Of a DNA stretch of 50,039 bases, positions 9,287-18,769 are shown piece after piece. The position numbers and the translations under genes were made by a program. Origin of the DNA: Polaribacter sp. GTDB lineage: Bacteria; Bacteroidota; Bacteroidia; Flavobacteriales; Flavobacteriaceae. Numbering within the stretch: the first letter of the stretch is position 1; the number at the start of each line of letters is the position of its first letter. The stretch spans positions 1 to 50,039 of the forward strand of contig JAOKTT010000009.1 in assembly GCA_028336245.1 (NCBI GenBank). Direction: 5' to 3'. Under the pieces are notes generated by a model. That model was not told the origin of the DNA, did no database searches, and saw only the letters and a list, made by a program, of their open reading frames with translations.

Positions 9287-9688
9287 ATGGGTATATTTGG
9301 TAATATGTTTGGTGGGGCAGAGGATACCGGACCAAAATCAGAAAAAAAATCATATTTAAATTGGCTTCCGCTAACTTCCATAGAGCAATTAGAAATCATT
9401 AAAAATCAGTCTAATACAGGCGCCGTTTTAATTTTTAAACATTCTACAAGATGCGGAATTAGTCGCATGGTTATTAAACAATTTGAAAAATTATTTACAG
9501 CAGACCACGAAAACTTAAAAGTATATTATCTAGACTTACTGAATTATAGAAATATTTCGGATGAAGTGGGTTACAATTTTCAAGTGATACACGCATCTCC
9601 GCAATTAATTATAGTTCGAAATGGGACTGCTGTCTACAATGCTTCACATGAGGATATTAGTTTAACAAATTTATCTCGATTTATCTAG
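9287..9688 (+). CDS. ytxJ: Monothiol bacilliredoxin, YtxJ/BrxC type
   Basis: A thioredoxin-fold protein of 133 residues in the family known as bacillithiol-system redox protein YtxJ. Such proteins remove bacillithiol or otherwise reduce mixed disulfides on cytoplasmic proteins. The single active-site cysteine is Cys56 in KHSTRCGISR; the usual second cysteine of thioredoxins is absent. The cis-proline region is seen in HASPQLIIV. It implies that this organism uses bacillithiol, as many Bacteroidetes do, although no bacillithiol synthesis gene is in the window. The next gene is the helicase, 60 bp away with its own promoter. Confidence 0.9.
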   Translation: MGIFGNMFGGAEDTGPKSEKKSYLNWLPLTSIEQLEIIKNQSNTGAVLIFKHSTRCGISRMVIKQFEKLFTADHENLKVYYLDLLNYRNISDEVGYNFQVIHASPQLIIVRNGTAVYNASHEDISLTNLSRFI

Positions 9689-9694
9689 TTTATA

Positions 9695-9727
9695 TTTGGT
9701 AAAAACCTATTTTAAGTCTTACTTTTG
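9695..9727 (+). promoter_or_regulatory. Promoter of the helicase gene
   Basis: TTTG at 9695-9698 and TACTTTTG at 9720-9727 are spaced 21 bp, close to the Bacteroidetes -33/-7 pattern. Transcription would begin near 9733, giving a leader of roughly 15 bases before the TTG start of the helicase. This supports that unusual start codon. Confidence 0.6.
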
Positions 9728-9748
9728 TAACTCAAAATTTGTAAACTT

Positions 9749-11299
9749 TTGGCAGACACAAACACTTCACAGGTAAAAGTAGGTAAAGAATTATATGGGT
9801 ATCAAAAAGATGCACTTCAAGAGATTTTTAATCGTTTTGAAACTGCACCTCAAGACTATCACTTATTATATCAATTACCAACAGGAGGTGGAAAAACGGT
9901 TATATTTTCTGAGATTGTAAGGCGATATATAGAAACCTTCAATAAAAAAGTATTAGTGTTAACACACCGTATTGAATTAAGCAAACAAACCTCTAAAATG
10001 TTAGATGAGTTTGGTGTTAACAATAAGATTATTAATAGTACGGCGCAGTTAGATGATCAAAATGATTACCATTGCTTCGTTGCGATGGTAGAAACCTTAA
10101 AAAACAGGTTGACAGATGATAAATTAGATATTTCAGATATTGGATTGGTCATTGTGGATGAGGCGCATTATAACTCTTTTACCAAAATTTTTAAATTTTT
10201 TGATGATGCTTTTGTTTTAGGAGTTACTGCAACTCCCTTAAGTTCAAACATTAAGTTACCAATGTTTGAGAATTATCAAGAACTGTTTGTTGGGGAACCA
10301 ATTCATCACCTAATAGAAAGTGGTTATTTAGCGCAAGCAAATATGTATTCTTATAACGTTGGGTTGACTTCTTTAGAAGTGGGAGCCAATGGTGATTATA
10401 CCGTTAAATCTTCCGAAGATCTGTATATGAATGCAGACATGCTTTCGAAGTTAGTGGGCGCTTACGAAGAAACAGCAAAGGGTAAAAAAACCTTAATTTT
10501 TAATAATGGAATTAACACCTCTATTCAGGTGTTTCATGCGTTTAAAAAAGCAGGATACCCGATTGCCCATTTAGACAACACCAATACTAAAAAAGAAAGA
10601 GAACTTATTTTAAAATGGTTCCATAAGACGCCAAACGCAATTATTAGTTCTGTTAGTATTTTAACTACCGGATTTGATGAACCTAGTATTGAAGCAATCA
10701 TATTAAACAGAGCAACGAAATCACTTACTTTATACTATCAAATGATTGGTCGTGGTTCGCGTATTTTTGGAGAGAAAAATACCTTTGAAGTAATTGATCT
10801 CGGAAACAACTTCCATAGATTTGGTCCTTGGGGAGCAGATCTAGACTGGCAAAAAATGTTTAGAGCACCAGATTACTATTTAGATGCAATTCTTTCCGAT
10901 GAAGAAATAGAAAATACGTTTAGGTATGAATTTCCTGGAGATATTAAAAAGGAATTTGAAAAATCGACAGACACCTATTTCGATATGAAAAAAGTATATA
11001 TTGATACCGTGAAAGCTGGAGAATCTTCAAAAAGAGTATTAGAAAAATCTATTGTACATCACGCAAAAATGTGTATTGAAAATAGTGAGGATGTTTTTGA
11101 TGCTTTGATTTTAGTGAAATTAATAGGAGAGGAAATTGATGATCGCATCAATCGATATGCAAAATGCATTTCTAAAAGCACCCATAATTTTGTTACCTGG
11201 TTAAAAGACGATTATCGCAAAAAACTAAATGCTTATTTGCGTACAAATTTTGACAAAGATTTTGAGAAAATTCATGGACATCCACCCATTGAAGAATAA
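9749..11299 (+). CDS. DEAD/DEAH-box superfamily II helicase
   Basis: A 516-residue ATP-dependent helicase-like protein. The motifs are in order: Walker A LPTGGGKT (43-50), motif Ia LTHRIEL, DEAH at 137-140, motif III GVTATPL, then in the second RecA domain FDEPSIEAIILNRATKS and the arginine-finger motif QMIGRGSR. The arrangement is that of the SSL2/RecQ-like restriction-helicase type, but no nuclease or methylase domain or partner gene is present, so I do not call a restriction system. Start: TTG at 9749. There is an in-frame stop at 9728 and no ATG before the helicase fold, and the promoter spacing agrees. The C-terminal 120 residues are charged, helical and unassigned. Confidence 0.88.
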   Translation: MADTNTSQVKVGKELYGYQKDALQEIFNRFETAPQDYHLLYQLPTGGGKTVIFSEIVRRYIETFNKKVLVLTHRIELSKQTSKMLDEFGVNNKIINSTAQLDDQNDYHCFVAMVETLKNRLTDDKLDISDIGLVIVDEAHYNSFTKIFKFFDDAFVLGVTATPLSSNIKLPMFENYQELFVGEPIHHLIESGYLAQANMYSYNVGLTSLEVGANGDYTVKSSEDLYMNADMLSKLVGAYEETAKGKKTLIFNNGINTSIQVFHAFKKAGYPIAHLDNTNTKKERELILKWFHKTPNAIISSVSILTTGFDEPSIEAIILNRATKSLTLYYQMIGRGSRIFGEKNTFEVIDLGNNFHRFGPWGADLDWQKMFRAPDYYLDAILSDEEIENTFRYEFPGDIKKEFEKSTDTYFDMKKVYIDTVKAGESSKRVLEKSIVHHAKMCIENSEDVFDALILVKLIGEEIDDRINRYAKCISKSTHNFVTWLKDDYRKKLNAYLRTNFDKDFEKIHGHPPIEE

Positions 11300-11376
11300 A
11301 TAGTGAGATCAAAAGGGTGGTAAAATTTGCACCTTCTTATGGTTTAAACTTTAAGAACCACTTGGTACCTATATCT

Positions 11377-11411
11377 AAAAAAACCTTACAACCATAAAGG
11401 TTGTAAGGTTT
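11377..11411 (-). terminator. Intrinsic terminator for fahA
   Basis: AAACCTTACAACC (11381-11393) pairs perfectly with GGTTGTAAGGTTT (11399-11411) around a 5-base loop. On the minus strand the hairpin is followed by a run of seven T, so it ends fahA transcription 28 bp after its stop. It may also slow transcription arriving from the helicase gene, but lacks a T-run on that side. Confidence 0.8.
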
Positions 11412-11438
11412 GTATCTAAGGTTTTTAATTTCTTTAGC

Positions 11439-12716
11439 TTATTTCGCGGGCAACACTTTTCCGATACATTCACCGAAACCAATACGCACGGTCTCATTTT
11501 TACAATGGGCACGCATAATTACGGTATCATGGTCATTTATAAATTTACGCGTAGTTCCGTCTTTTAATAGAATTGGGTTTTGTCCACGCCAAGTCAATTC
11601 CAACATCGATCCAAAACTGTCTTTTGTAGGTCCAGAAATTGTTCCTGAGCCCATCATATCTCCGGCTTCTACGGGACAACCATTTACAGTATGGTGTGCT
11701 AACTGTTGCGCCATTGTCCAATACATGTATTTAAAATTAGAATTGGCCACTACCGTTTCTTCCCCATTTTCTGGTTGGATTCCTACCTGTAAATGAATAT
11801 CATAACTTCCTTTTCCTGTTTGTTTTAAATAGGGTAATGGTGTATACACTTGTTTTGGATTTTCTGTTCTAAAAGGCTCTAAAGCATCTAAGGTTACAAT
11901 CCAAGGTGAGATAGTAGAAGCGAAGCTCTTTCCTAAAAAAGGACCTAATGGCACATATTCCCAAGCTTGAATGTCTCGTGCCGACCAATCGTTAAATTGT
12001 ACCAAACCAAAAATATATTCTTCCGCTTCTTCAATGGGAATTCGGTCACCCAAAACATTTGCGTCCGTCGTGATAAAAGCCATTTCCAATTCAAAATCTA
12101 ATAGTTTTGAGGGGCCAAAACCTGGAGTATCTGATCCTTCTGCTGGTTTTGTTTGTCCGTATGGTCTTCTAACAGCGGTTCCTGAAGGAATGATAGAAGA
12201 ACTTCTTCCATGGTACCCAATGGGGATGTGCAACCAATTTGGTAACAATGCATTCTCAGGATCTCTAAACAACGAGCCAACATTTGTAGCATGTTCTTTA
12301 CTGGCATAAAAATCAGTGTAATCTCCCACAGAAACTGGCAATAACATTTCAACTTCATCCATTCTAAAAATAATATTATTTTTATGCGCTAATTTGTCAC
12401 GTAAAGATTCATTATTTACATCAAAAACTTCAGCAATTCTATTCCTCACCAATCGCCAAGTTTTACGTCCATCTGCAATAAAATCATTTAAATTATCTTG
12501 TAAAAAGATATCCTCCGTTAGAGGAATTCCTTCAAAATAACCCAATTGATGAAACGCACCTAAATCAATAGCGAAATCACCAATTCTACTTCCAATTGTT
12601 ATGATATCATCTCTCGTAATAAAAACACCGAAGGGAATATTTTGTATGGGAAAATCTGAGTTTTCAGATACTTCTAACCATGATTTTCTGTCCGGATTAT
12701 TTGCTGTTATGATCAT
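11439..12716 (-). CDS. fahA: Fumarylacetoacetase
   Basis: Hydrolyses fumarylacetoacetate to fumarate and acetoacetate, the last step of tyrosine breakdown through homogentisate. At 425 residues it has the full length of the eukaryote-type enzyme, with the SH3-like N-terminal domain (1 to about 115) and the FAH catalytic domain. The latter shows YTDFYASKEHA, PIGYHGRSSS and NDWSARDIQAWEY, which carry the metal and substrate residues. The C-terminus has GSGTISGP and GFGECIGKVLPA. No other tyrosine-catabolism gene is adjacent; it is a single-gene unit with its own terminator, divergent from glyA. Confidence 0.96.
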   Translation of the reverse strand: MIITANNPDRKSWLEVSENSDFPIQNIPFGVFITRDDIITIGSRIGDFAIDLGAFHQLGYFEGIPLTEDIFLQDNLNDFIADGRKTWRLVRNRIAEVFDVNNESLRDKLAHKNNIIFRMDEVEMLLPVSVGDYTDFYASKEHATNVGSLFRDPENALLPNWLHIPIGYHGRSSSIIPSGTAVRRPYGQTKPAEGSDTPGFGPSKLLDFELEMAFITTDANVLGDRIPIEEAEEYIFGLVQFNDWSARDIQAWEYVPLGPFLGKSFASTISPWIVTLDALEPFRTENPKQVYTPLPYLKQTGKGSYDIHLQVGIQPENGEETVVANSNFKYMYWTMAQQLAHHTVNGCPVEAGDMMGSGTISGPTKDSFGSMLELTWRGQNPILLKDGTTRKFINDHDTVIMRAHCKNETVRIGFGECIGKVLPAK

Positions 12717-12738
12717 TTTATAAATTCTTTAATTTGTC

Positions 12739-12780
12739 CAAATCTATGCAATTTTTTCTCATTCTGGAGTTGAAACTCCA
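12739..12780 (-). promoter_or_regulatory. fahA promoter with upstream inverted repeat
   Basis: On the minus strand TAGATTTG (12739-12746) matches the -7 consensus, 22 bp before the fahA start. Upstream of it, TGGAGTT-GA-AACTCCA (12765-12780) is a perfect 7-bp inverted repeat with a 2-bp centre. Its centre is about 26 bp from the upstream end of the -7 box, so it sits around -35 and is a candidate operator for fahA. Confidence 0.5.
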
Positions 12781-12882
12781 CGAATAACTTATTTTTAACA
12801 CTGCTTTTTTTTGAATTGCATAAATATTAATAAATTAGATAAAATTTAAGAAAAAGTTATTTAAAATTATTTGGTTTTTTGT

Positions 12883-12890
12883 TACTTTTG
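12883..12890 (+). promoter_or_regulatory. Putative -7 element of glyA
   Basis: TACTTTTG matches TAnnTTTG and lies 24 bp before the glyA ATG. No TTTG box is seen at the expected -33 distance. Confidence 0.5.
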
Positions 12891-12914
12891 TAACTATTCA
12901 AAACAACAACAATA

Positions 12915-14189
12915 ATGCAATTAGACAATCAAATTTTTGATCTTATTCAGGAAGAAAAAGAAAGACAGTTAAATGGTTTGGAGTTAATCGCTTCAGAAAA
13001 CTTTGCAAGTGACCAAGTGATGCTGGCTCAAGGGTCTGTTTTAACGAACAAATATGCAGAAGGATATCCTGGGAAAAGATATTATGGAGGTTGTGAAGTT
13101 GTTGATATTGTTGAACAAATAGCAATTGACAGAGCAAAAGAATTATTTGGAGCAGAATATGCTAACGTGCAACCACATTCCGGATCACAAGCAAATACTG
13201 CTGTGTTTTTTGCGTGTCTAAAGCCTGGAGACACCATCTTAGGTTTTGATTTGGCGCATGGTGGTCATTTAACCCACGGCTCTCCAGTAAACTTTTCCGG
13301 CAGACTGTACAACCCAACTTTTTATGGTGTTGAGAAAGAAACAGGTGTTTTAAATTATGATAAGATTCAAGAAATAGCGACAAAAGAGCAGCCAAAATTA
13401 ATAATTGCTGGTGCTTCAGCCTACTCGAGGGACATCGATTTTGAACGTTTTAGAGTCATTGCGGACAGTGTTGGCGCTATTTTGTTGGCAGATATTTCAC
13501 ATCCTGCAGGAATGATTGCAAAAGGTATTTTAAATGATCCATTACCACATTGTCATGTGGTAACCTCTACTACCCATAAAACTTTACGAGGACCAAGAGG
13601 TGGTATTATATTGATGGGGAAAGATTTTGACAATCCTTTTGGGGAAAAATTAAAAAGTGGAAAGCTGAAAAAAATGTCTACTTTGTTAAATTTTGCTGTA
13701 TTTCCTGGAAATCAGGGAGGTCCTTTAGAACACGTGATTGCTGCAAAGGCGGTTGCTTTTGGGGAAGCTTTAACAGACGAATTTTTAGAGTATCAGATTC
13801 AAGTGAAAGAAAATGCTGCTGCTATGGCAAAAGAATTTGTGGCAAAAGGTTATCATATTATTTCTGGTGGTACTGACAATCACTGTATGTTGATTGATTT
13901 ACGAAATAAAAATATTTCTGGAAAAGATGCAGAGATTGCCTTAGGAAAAGCAGAAATTACAGTAAATAAAAATATGGTTCCTTTTGATGATAAATCTCCA
14001 TTTATAACTTCTGGGATTAGAGTAGGTACTCCTGCAATTACAACGCGTGGTTTAAAGGTTGAACATATGAAAGCAGTGGTAGAATTTATAGATGAAGCCA
14101 TTACAAATGCAGACAATGACGAAGCACTGCACGAAATCAGTGAGCGTGTTGCGGACATGATGAGCTCTAGAAGATTATTTGTAATGTAA
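12915..14189 (+). CDS. glyA: Serine hydroxymethyltransferase
   Basis: A PLP enzyme that interconverts serine plus tetrahydrofolate with glycine plus methylene-tetrahydrofolate, the main source of one-carbon units. The sequence shows LIASENFAS (24-32), [14 protein letters not shown] (47-60) and the PLP-lysine motif [15 protein letters not shown] with Lys222. The length (424) is normal and all conserved blocks are present. It is monocistronic here, facing away from fahA. Confidence 0.98.
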   Translation: MQLDNQIFDLIQEEKERQLNGLELIASENFASDQVMLAQGSVLTNKYAEGYPGKRYYGGCEVVDIVEQIAIDRAKELFGAEYANVQPHSGSQANTAVFFACLKPGDTILGFDLAHGGHLTHGSPVNFSGRLYNPTFYGVEKETGVLNYDKIQEIATKEQPKLIIAGASAYSRDIDFERFRVIADSVGAILLADISHPAGMIAKGILNDPLPHCHVVTSTTHKTLRGPRGGIILMGKDFDNPFGEKLKSGKLKKMSTLLNFAVFPGNQGGPLEHVIAAKAVAFGEALTDEFLEYQIQVKENAAAMAKEFVAKGYHIISGGTDNHCMLIDLRNKNISGKDAEIALGKAEITVNKNMVPFDDKSPFITSGIRVGTPAITTRGLKVEHMKAVVEFIDEAITNADNDEALHEISERVADMMSSRRLFVM

Positions 14190-14249
14190 TTGTATCCTTG
14201 TTTAAAATACCGTATTCAAATGTGATTATAAAAGTGAAATAACAACATA

Positions 14250-15593
14250 CTATTCCTCATTAGCTTTCTCTAAGAGGCTCTCAGGAAGTGCTTTTTTCGC
14301 TTTTGCACCCATTTTCTTTAATTTTTCCACACTTGTAATTATATTTCCTCTTCCCTCAACTAGTTTATTCATTGCATTAGAATATTCCTTTTTACTCTCG
14401 TCAATACGCTTTCCAATACCGATTAAATCGATTAAAAAACCTTGAAATTTATCATAAAGTGCGCCTGCTTGTCTTGCAATTTCTAAGGCATTTCTTTGCT
14501 GTTTCTCATTATTCCACATGGTATCTATGGTCCGAAGTGTTGCCAATAGTGTAGATGGAGTGACAATCACAATATTTTTTTCGAAAGCCTTATTGTATAA
14601 GTAAGTGTCTGAATTTAAAGCTACAGCAAAGGCTGGTTCAATAGGTATAAAAAGTAATACAAAATCTGGAGATTCAATTTTATAAATATCTTCATATTTT
14701 TTTTCACTTAATTGATTCACATGTCTTTTAAGTGAGTTCACATGCTCTTTTAAAAATCCTTCTTTTAAAAGGTCATCTTCCTCATTTACATACTGCTCAT
14801 AAGCGACCAAAGAAACTTTAGCATCCACAATCATTTTTTTATTATCTGGCAAATGAATGACCACATCTGGGAGTGCGCGTTTGCCTTCTTCATTGGTAAA
14901 GCTTTGCTGTACAAAGTACTCTCTATCTTTCTCTAAACCAGACTTTTCTAAGACCCGCTCTAAAACAAGTTCACCCCAATTCCCTTGCATTTTATTGTCC
15001 CCTTTTAAGGCTTTTGTTAGGTTTAACGTTTCTTTACTCATCTGCTGATTCAGCTCTTTTAAACCTAGTATCTGCTGTCGTAAAGCGGCATGATAATCAA
15101 TACTTTCTTTATGGGTTTTATCTACCTTCTCTTCAAATCCCTTGATTTTCTCTTGCAAAGGATTTAAAATATCTTTTATATTCTCCTTGTTTTGTGCTGT
15201 AAATTTCAAGGATTTTTCATCTAAAATTTTATTTGCTAGATTTTCAAATTCTTTGCTAAATTTTTCATTTAATTTTTCAACTTCTTGTTTGTTTTCTTCT
15301 AATTTCAACTGCAAGCCCTTCAAGTCTGAAGTCAGGGTTGACTTTTCGGAAATCAATTGTTCTTTTTCCCGGTGCATCCCTTTCAGCTCTTTTTGCAATT
15401 CAATAAAGTTATCTTCTGCTATTCCTTTTGTTTCTTGCAATACGGCCACCCGCGCTTCTATCGTAGCTTTTTCTTTCTCTATAATAATTTTCTCTTTAGA
15501 AAAGCTCAATTTAGCCGCTAGTTTGCCAATAAATAATCCCATTAAAGAAAATAACACCGCAATTAATAAGTATATAAATATTTCGTTCATCAT
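14250..15593 (-). CDS. rmuC: RmuC-family DNA recombination protein
   Basis: A 447-residue protein with one N-terminal membrane helix (about residues 4-24), a long charged coiled coil (about 35-190) and a C-terminal RmuC domain with a PD-(D/E)XK nuclease-like core. Recognisable parts are MQGNWGELVLERVLEKSGL, LPDVVIHLPDNKKMIVDAKV and the RTIDTMWNNEKQQRNA segment. RmuC limits recombination at inverted repeats in E. coli; its exact activity is unsettled. The start has two Met codons in a row (15593 or 15590). A PlsC-type gene is divergent. Confidence 0.94.
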   Translation of the reverse strand: MMNEIFIYLLIAVLFSLMGLFIGKLAAKLSFSKEKIIIEKEKATIEARVAVLQETKGIAEDNFIELQKELKGMHREKEQLISEKSTLTSDLKGLQLKLEENKQEVEKLNEKFSKEFENLANKILDEKSLKFTAQNKENIKDILNPLQEKIKGFEEKVDKTHKESIDYHAALRQQILGLKELNQQMSKETLNLTKALKGDNKMQGNWGELVLERVLEKSGLEKDREYFVQQSFTNEEGKRALPDVVIHLPDNKKMIVDAKVSLVAYEQYVNEEDDLLKEGFLKEHVNSLKRHVNQLSEKKYEDIYKIESPDFVLLFIPIEPAFAVALNSDTYLYNKAFEKNIVIVTPSTLLATLRTIDTMWNNEKQQRNALEIARQAGALYDKFQGFLIDLIGIGKRIDESKKEYSNAMNKLVEGRGNIITSVEKLKKMGAKAKKALPESLLEKANEE

Positions 15594-15675
15594 GTCAATT
15601 TAAGTCCTTAAATTTATCACTTTAAATAACAACACAAAATCTTTATTTTTGATTTTTGTAAACAATTAAATTTTA

Positions 15676-16215
15676 TTGAAAAGAATATCCACTTTTATTT
15701 TAAACAGGATTTTAGGTTGGAAGGTTGAAAATAGCTTTCCCAAAGAACCAAAAAAATATATTATTATCGCTGCTCCCCATACCAGTTGGATAGACTTCCC
15801 GATTGCTATTTTAGCAAGAATGAGTGTTGGGACGATGGTTCATTTCATAGGAAAGGGCTCGCTCTTTAAATTTCCTTTCGGTTACTTTTTTAGGGCTTTG
15901 GGTGGAACCCCTGTAGACCGCACTAAAAGTAATAAGTTGGTAGACGCCGTCATTAATCTATTCAATTCTAAAGAAGAGTTTAGACTGGCATTGTCTCCAG
16001 AGGGGACTCGAAAAAAGGTAGCACACTGGAAAACAGGTTTTTATTATATCGCCAAGGGTGCAAAGGTGCCTGTTGTCATGGCAACTTTAGATTTTGAAAA
16101 TAAAAAGTTAAAAATTTCAGAGCCCTATTATGTAACTGGTGATTTAGAAAAGGATTTCGAGCATTTTAATCTTTTTTATAAAAATGTAAAAGGAAGAAAT
16201 CCTGAATTATCATAA
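15676..16215 (+). CDS. PlsC-type 1-acyl-glycerol-3-phosphate acyltransferase-like protein
   Basis: A 179-residue acyltransferase with the HX4D catalytic motif (His35 to Asp40 in APHTSWID), a GTPVDR motif and the acceptor-phosphate motif PEGTR. It likely acylates lysophosphatidic acid or a related lipid at the membrane. The start is TTG at 15676, as no ATG precedes the conserved region. A TATTTTTG -7-like box lies at 15644-15651. Short single-domain members of this kind are common beside normal plsC in Bacteroidetes, so it may not be the main PlsC. Confidence 0.88.
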   Translation: MKRISTFILNRILGWKVENSFPKEPKKYIIIAAPHTSWIDFPIAILARMSVGTMVHFIGKGSLFKFPFGYFFRALGGTPVDRTKSNKLVDAVINLFNSKEEFRLALSPEGTRKKVAHWKTGFYYIAKGAKVPVVMATLDFENKKLKISEPYYVTGDLEKDFEHFNLFYKNVKGRNPELS

Positions 16216-16301
16216 TTTTTTTTATCGCCTTGTTGGACTCATAAAATTGGAACTGCTACCAAACTTTTAGAAGCCACGAGTCTTAAAAAGGAGTCTTATT
16301 T

Positions 16302-17549
16302 TTAGCTGTTACTACTTTTTTTAGCAATTTTCTGGACGATTCCAACAATCACTTCTGTAGCTTTTATCATGGACTCCACAGGCAGGTATTCAAAACGTCC
16401 ATGGAAATTATGACCTCCAGCAAATATATTAGGGCAGGGGAGTCCTTTGTAAGATAATTGTGAGCCATCTGTTCCTCCCCGAATGGGCTTTATAATCGGT
16501 ACAATGCCAATATCTTTCATCACCTCTTCTACCAGATCGACAATATGCATTACAGGAACAATCTTTTCCTTCATATTAAAGTACTGGTTTTTAATTTCTA
16601 CCGCCACAATGTCCTGACCCGCAAGCTCGTTAAAATCAACAGCTATTTTTTGAATTAATTTTTTTCTTTGTTCAAACAGGTCTGCATCGTGATCTCTTAT
16701 GATGTATTCTAAAACTGTTTTTTCTACATTTCCAGTCATATCGTGTAAATGAAAAAAACCTTCATATCCAGAAGTTTTCTCTGGAACCTCTCCTGCGGGA
16801 AGTGCTGATATGAAATCATTTGCGAGCTGCATAGAGTTTATCATTTTTCCTATTGCATAACCAGGATGTACAATTTTACCTGTAATTGTCACCTTTGCAC
16901 TAGCCGCATTAAAATTTTCGTACTCTAATTCACCAATCTGACTTCCATCCATGGTATATGCCCACTCAGCACCAAATTTATTAACATCAAATTTATGGGC
17001 ACCTTTGCCTACCTCCTCGTCTGGTGTAAAACAAATTCTAACTTTTCCGTGCTTTAGCTCAGGATGTTGCAATAAATATTCCATGGCGGTCACAATCTCT
17101 GTAATTCCGGCTTTATCATCTGCTCCTAGCAATGTTGTTCCATCCGTAGTAATAATTGTTTGCCCTTTATATTGTAATAAATCCTCAAAATAATCTGGAG
17201 AAAGTATGATGTTTTTTTCTTGATTTAAAATAATATCATTTCCTTGATACTTCTCTATGAGCTGTGGCTTTATATTTTTTCCTGTAAAATCAGGACTGGT
17301 ATCGATGTGGGAAATAAAACCGATGGTAGGAACCCGATGCGTTATATTACTTGGTAGCGTAGCCATGATATAACAATTTTCATCCAATTCTATTTCTTGC
17401 ATTCCAATCTTCTTTAAATCTGCAACCAAAACATGGGCTAAATTCCATTGTTTTTCTGTACTCGGAAATTTGGGGTTATTGGGATCTGATTCGGTATCAA
17501 TGGTTACATATTTGATAAATCTATCGGTAATGTGCTTTTTATCAATCAT
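16302..17549 (-). CDS. pepT: Peptidase T (tripeptide aminopeptidase)
   Basis: A cytoplasmic M20B metallopeptidase that removes the N-terminal residue from tripeptides. The zinc ligands and catalytic residues can be placed: His81 and Asp83 in SHIDTSPDF, the bridging Asp144 in LGADDKAG, Glu178-Glu179 in TPDEEVG, Asp201 in YTMDGS, and the C-terminal histidine in AGGHNFHG. RGGTDGSQLS matches the dimerisation and substrate loop. Length (415) is normal. It is convergent with the acyltransferase and has no obvious operon partner. Confidence 0.96.
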   Translation of the reverse strand: MIDKKHITDRFIKYVTIDTESDPNNPKFPSTEKQWNLAHVLVADLKKIGMQEIELDENCYIMATLPSNITHRVPTIGFISHIDTSPDFTGKNIKPQLIEKYQGNDIILNQEKNIILSPDYFEDLLQYKGQTIITTDGTTLLGADDKAGITEIVTAMEYLLQHPELKHGKVRICFTPDEEVGKGAHKFDVNKFGAEWAYTMDGSQIGELEYENFNAASAKVTITGKIVHPGYAIGKMINSMQLANDFISALPAGEVPEKTSGYEGFFHLHDMTGNVEKTVLEYIIRDHDADLFEQRKKLIQKIAVDFNELAGQDIVAVEIKNQYFNMKEKIVPVMHIVDLVEEVMKDIGIVPIIKPIRGGTDGSQLSYKGLPCPNIFAGGHNFHGRFEYLPVESMIKATEVIVGIVQKIAKKSSNS

Positions 17550-17683
17550 ATCAGCATCTTATTTTTATTCGCAGTATTTTAGATTTTACAATCCAATAAG
17601 CATTTGCTAAGCTCATCTTGTAATCCGCATCTAAATTAAGGGTTTAGACAGACTAAAAAGAAATATATACTACTTATTAATTC

Positions 17684-18724
17684 CTACAAATCAAGTTTCC
17701 CTATTTTTTGATGCCCTCCCAACCAAGCAGTATTCTTATCTGTAAATTGAATGGTATAATAACTCTCTTTTGAAACTTTTTTCCATGTTATTCCACCATC
17801 ATTAGAAAAAGAAACCCCTGTTTTTCCCACTGCAAATAGTTCTTTCCCTGCCGTATTCGGCACATATTGTATACAGCTTTTATAATTTGGACTTTTCCCA
17901 TCCGCTACAAGTGACCATGTTTCACCACCATCCCTAGTAATTGCTTTATTGGCATTTGTTTCCATTGGTTTTGAATAGTCACCGCCAATCACAATTCCAT
18001 TTTTACGATCATAAAAATCAATAGAATAAATCCCTTGCGGGCCCGTTCCTTGAATGATGGGTGTTTCAAAAATTTGCCAAGTGACACCATAATCAGTCGA
18101 TTTCAAAATTCGTGCAGCATTTCCTCCTGAGCCAATCCAAACGGTACTTCCAATCGTTTTAATATTGGTATTGCTTGCGGCAAAAAAAGCTTCTCCTTCT
18201 ATAATTTTGGGTAGTTTTTCACATGGAATTTTGTTCCAGGTTGCTCCGCCATCTTTTGTAATTAGTATCGAAGCACAGGTGTCTGTAGGGTCTCCCACTG
18301 CAATTCCATGCACGTTGTCTTCAAAAAAAGTAAGCGCATCATAGAACACATTCTCATGAGCTTCTTGGTATTTTAAAGTTGCAACTCCTTTTGCTATTTT
18401 ATATAGTAATGCCGGGTTCTCAATGGAGATGGCAAAATAATCGGCGCCATTAAAACCTAAACTCCTGAAATTAGGAAGTATGGTATCTTGATATTTAATA
18501 GACATTACATTCCAAAGACTACCAGTATCTGTCGTAAATCCTACATTTCCATTAGAACCAGCATAAAAAACACGTTCTCCGTCTACTGCTTGAATTGCTC
18601 TAATACTTGTGCTGTCCATCTTAAAGTTTTTTATTACAATGTCCGAGATACTTCTTGGTTGGTATACGTGGGTACATGAAATAAAAAAAAGGAAACTAAA
18701 AATAACACCTATTATTCTATTCAT
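17684..18724 (-). CDS. Asp-box beta-propeller lipoprotein (YCF48/BNR-like)
   Basis: A 346-residue envelope protein with a signal peptide and lipobox cysteine (Cys17, FFISCTH). It has at least five Asp-box type repeats (S/T-x-D-x-G-x-T-W), for example TKDGGATWNKI, STDYGVTWQIF, TRDGGETWSLV and SNDGGITWKKV. These mark a sortilin or YCF48-like beta propeller. Such proteins are often labelled 'oxidoreductase' in flavobacteria without proof. Surface exposure is likely, and the function is unknown. It is divergent from the patatin gene with a 45-bp gap. Confidence 0.85.
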   Translation of the reverse strand: MNRIIGVIFSFLFFISCTHVYQPRSISDIVIKNFKMDSTSIRAIQAVDGERVFYAGSNGNVGFTTDTGSLWNVMSIKYQDTILPNFRSLGFNGADYFAISIENPALLYKIAKGVATLKYQEAHENVFYDALTFFEDNVHGIAVGDPTDTCASILITKDGGATWNKIPCEKLPKIIEGEAFFAASNTNIKTIGSTVWIGSGGNAARILKSTDYGVTWQIFETPIIQGTGPQGIYSIDFYDRKNGIVIGGDYSKPMETNANKAITRDGGETWSLVADGKSPNYKSCIQYVPNTAGKELFAVGKTGVSFSNDGGITWKKVSKESYYTIQFTDKNTAWLGGHQKIGKLDL

Positions 18725-18769
18725 TTTTAATATTTTTATCTAACGAAAGTAAACAAATCATACGAAATA

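Noticed and set aside
9749-11299. The helicase as part of a restriction or phage-defence system
   Set aside because: The protein has only the two RecA-like domains and an unassigned tail. There is no methylase, nuclease or other defence gene on either side; its neighbours are ytxJ and fahA.
16275-16306. GAGTCTTA direct repeat between the acyltransferase and pepT genes
   Set aside because: Two short copies in one small gap, without symmetry or position relative to a promoter. No reason to call it functional.
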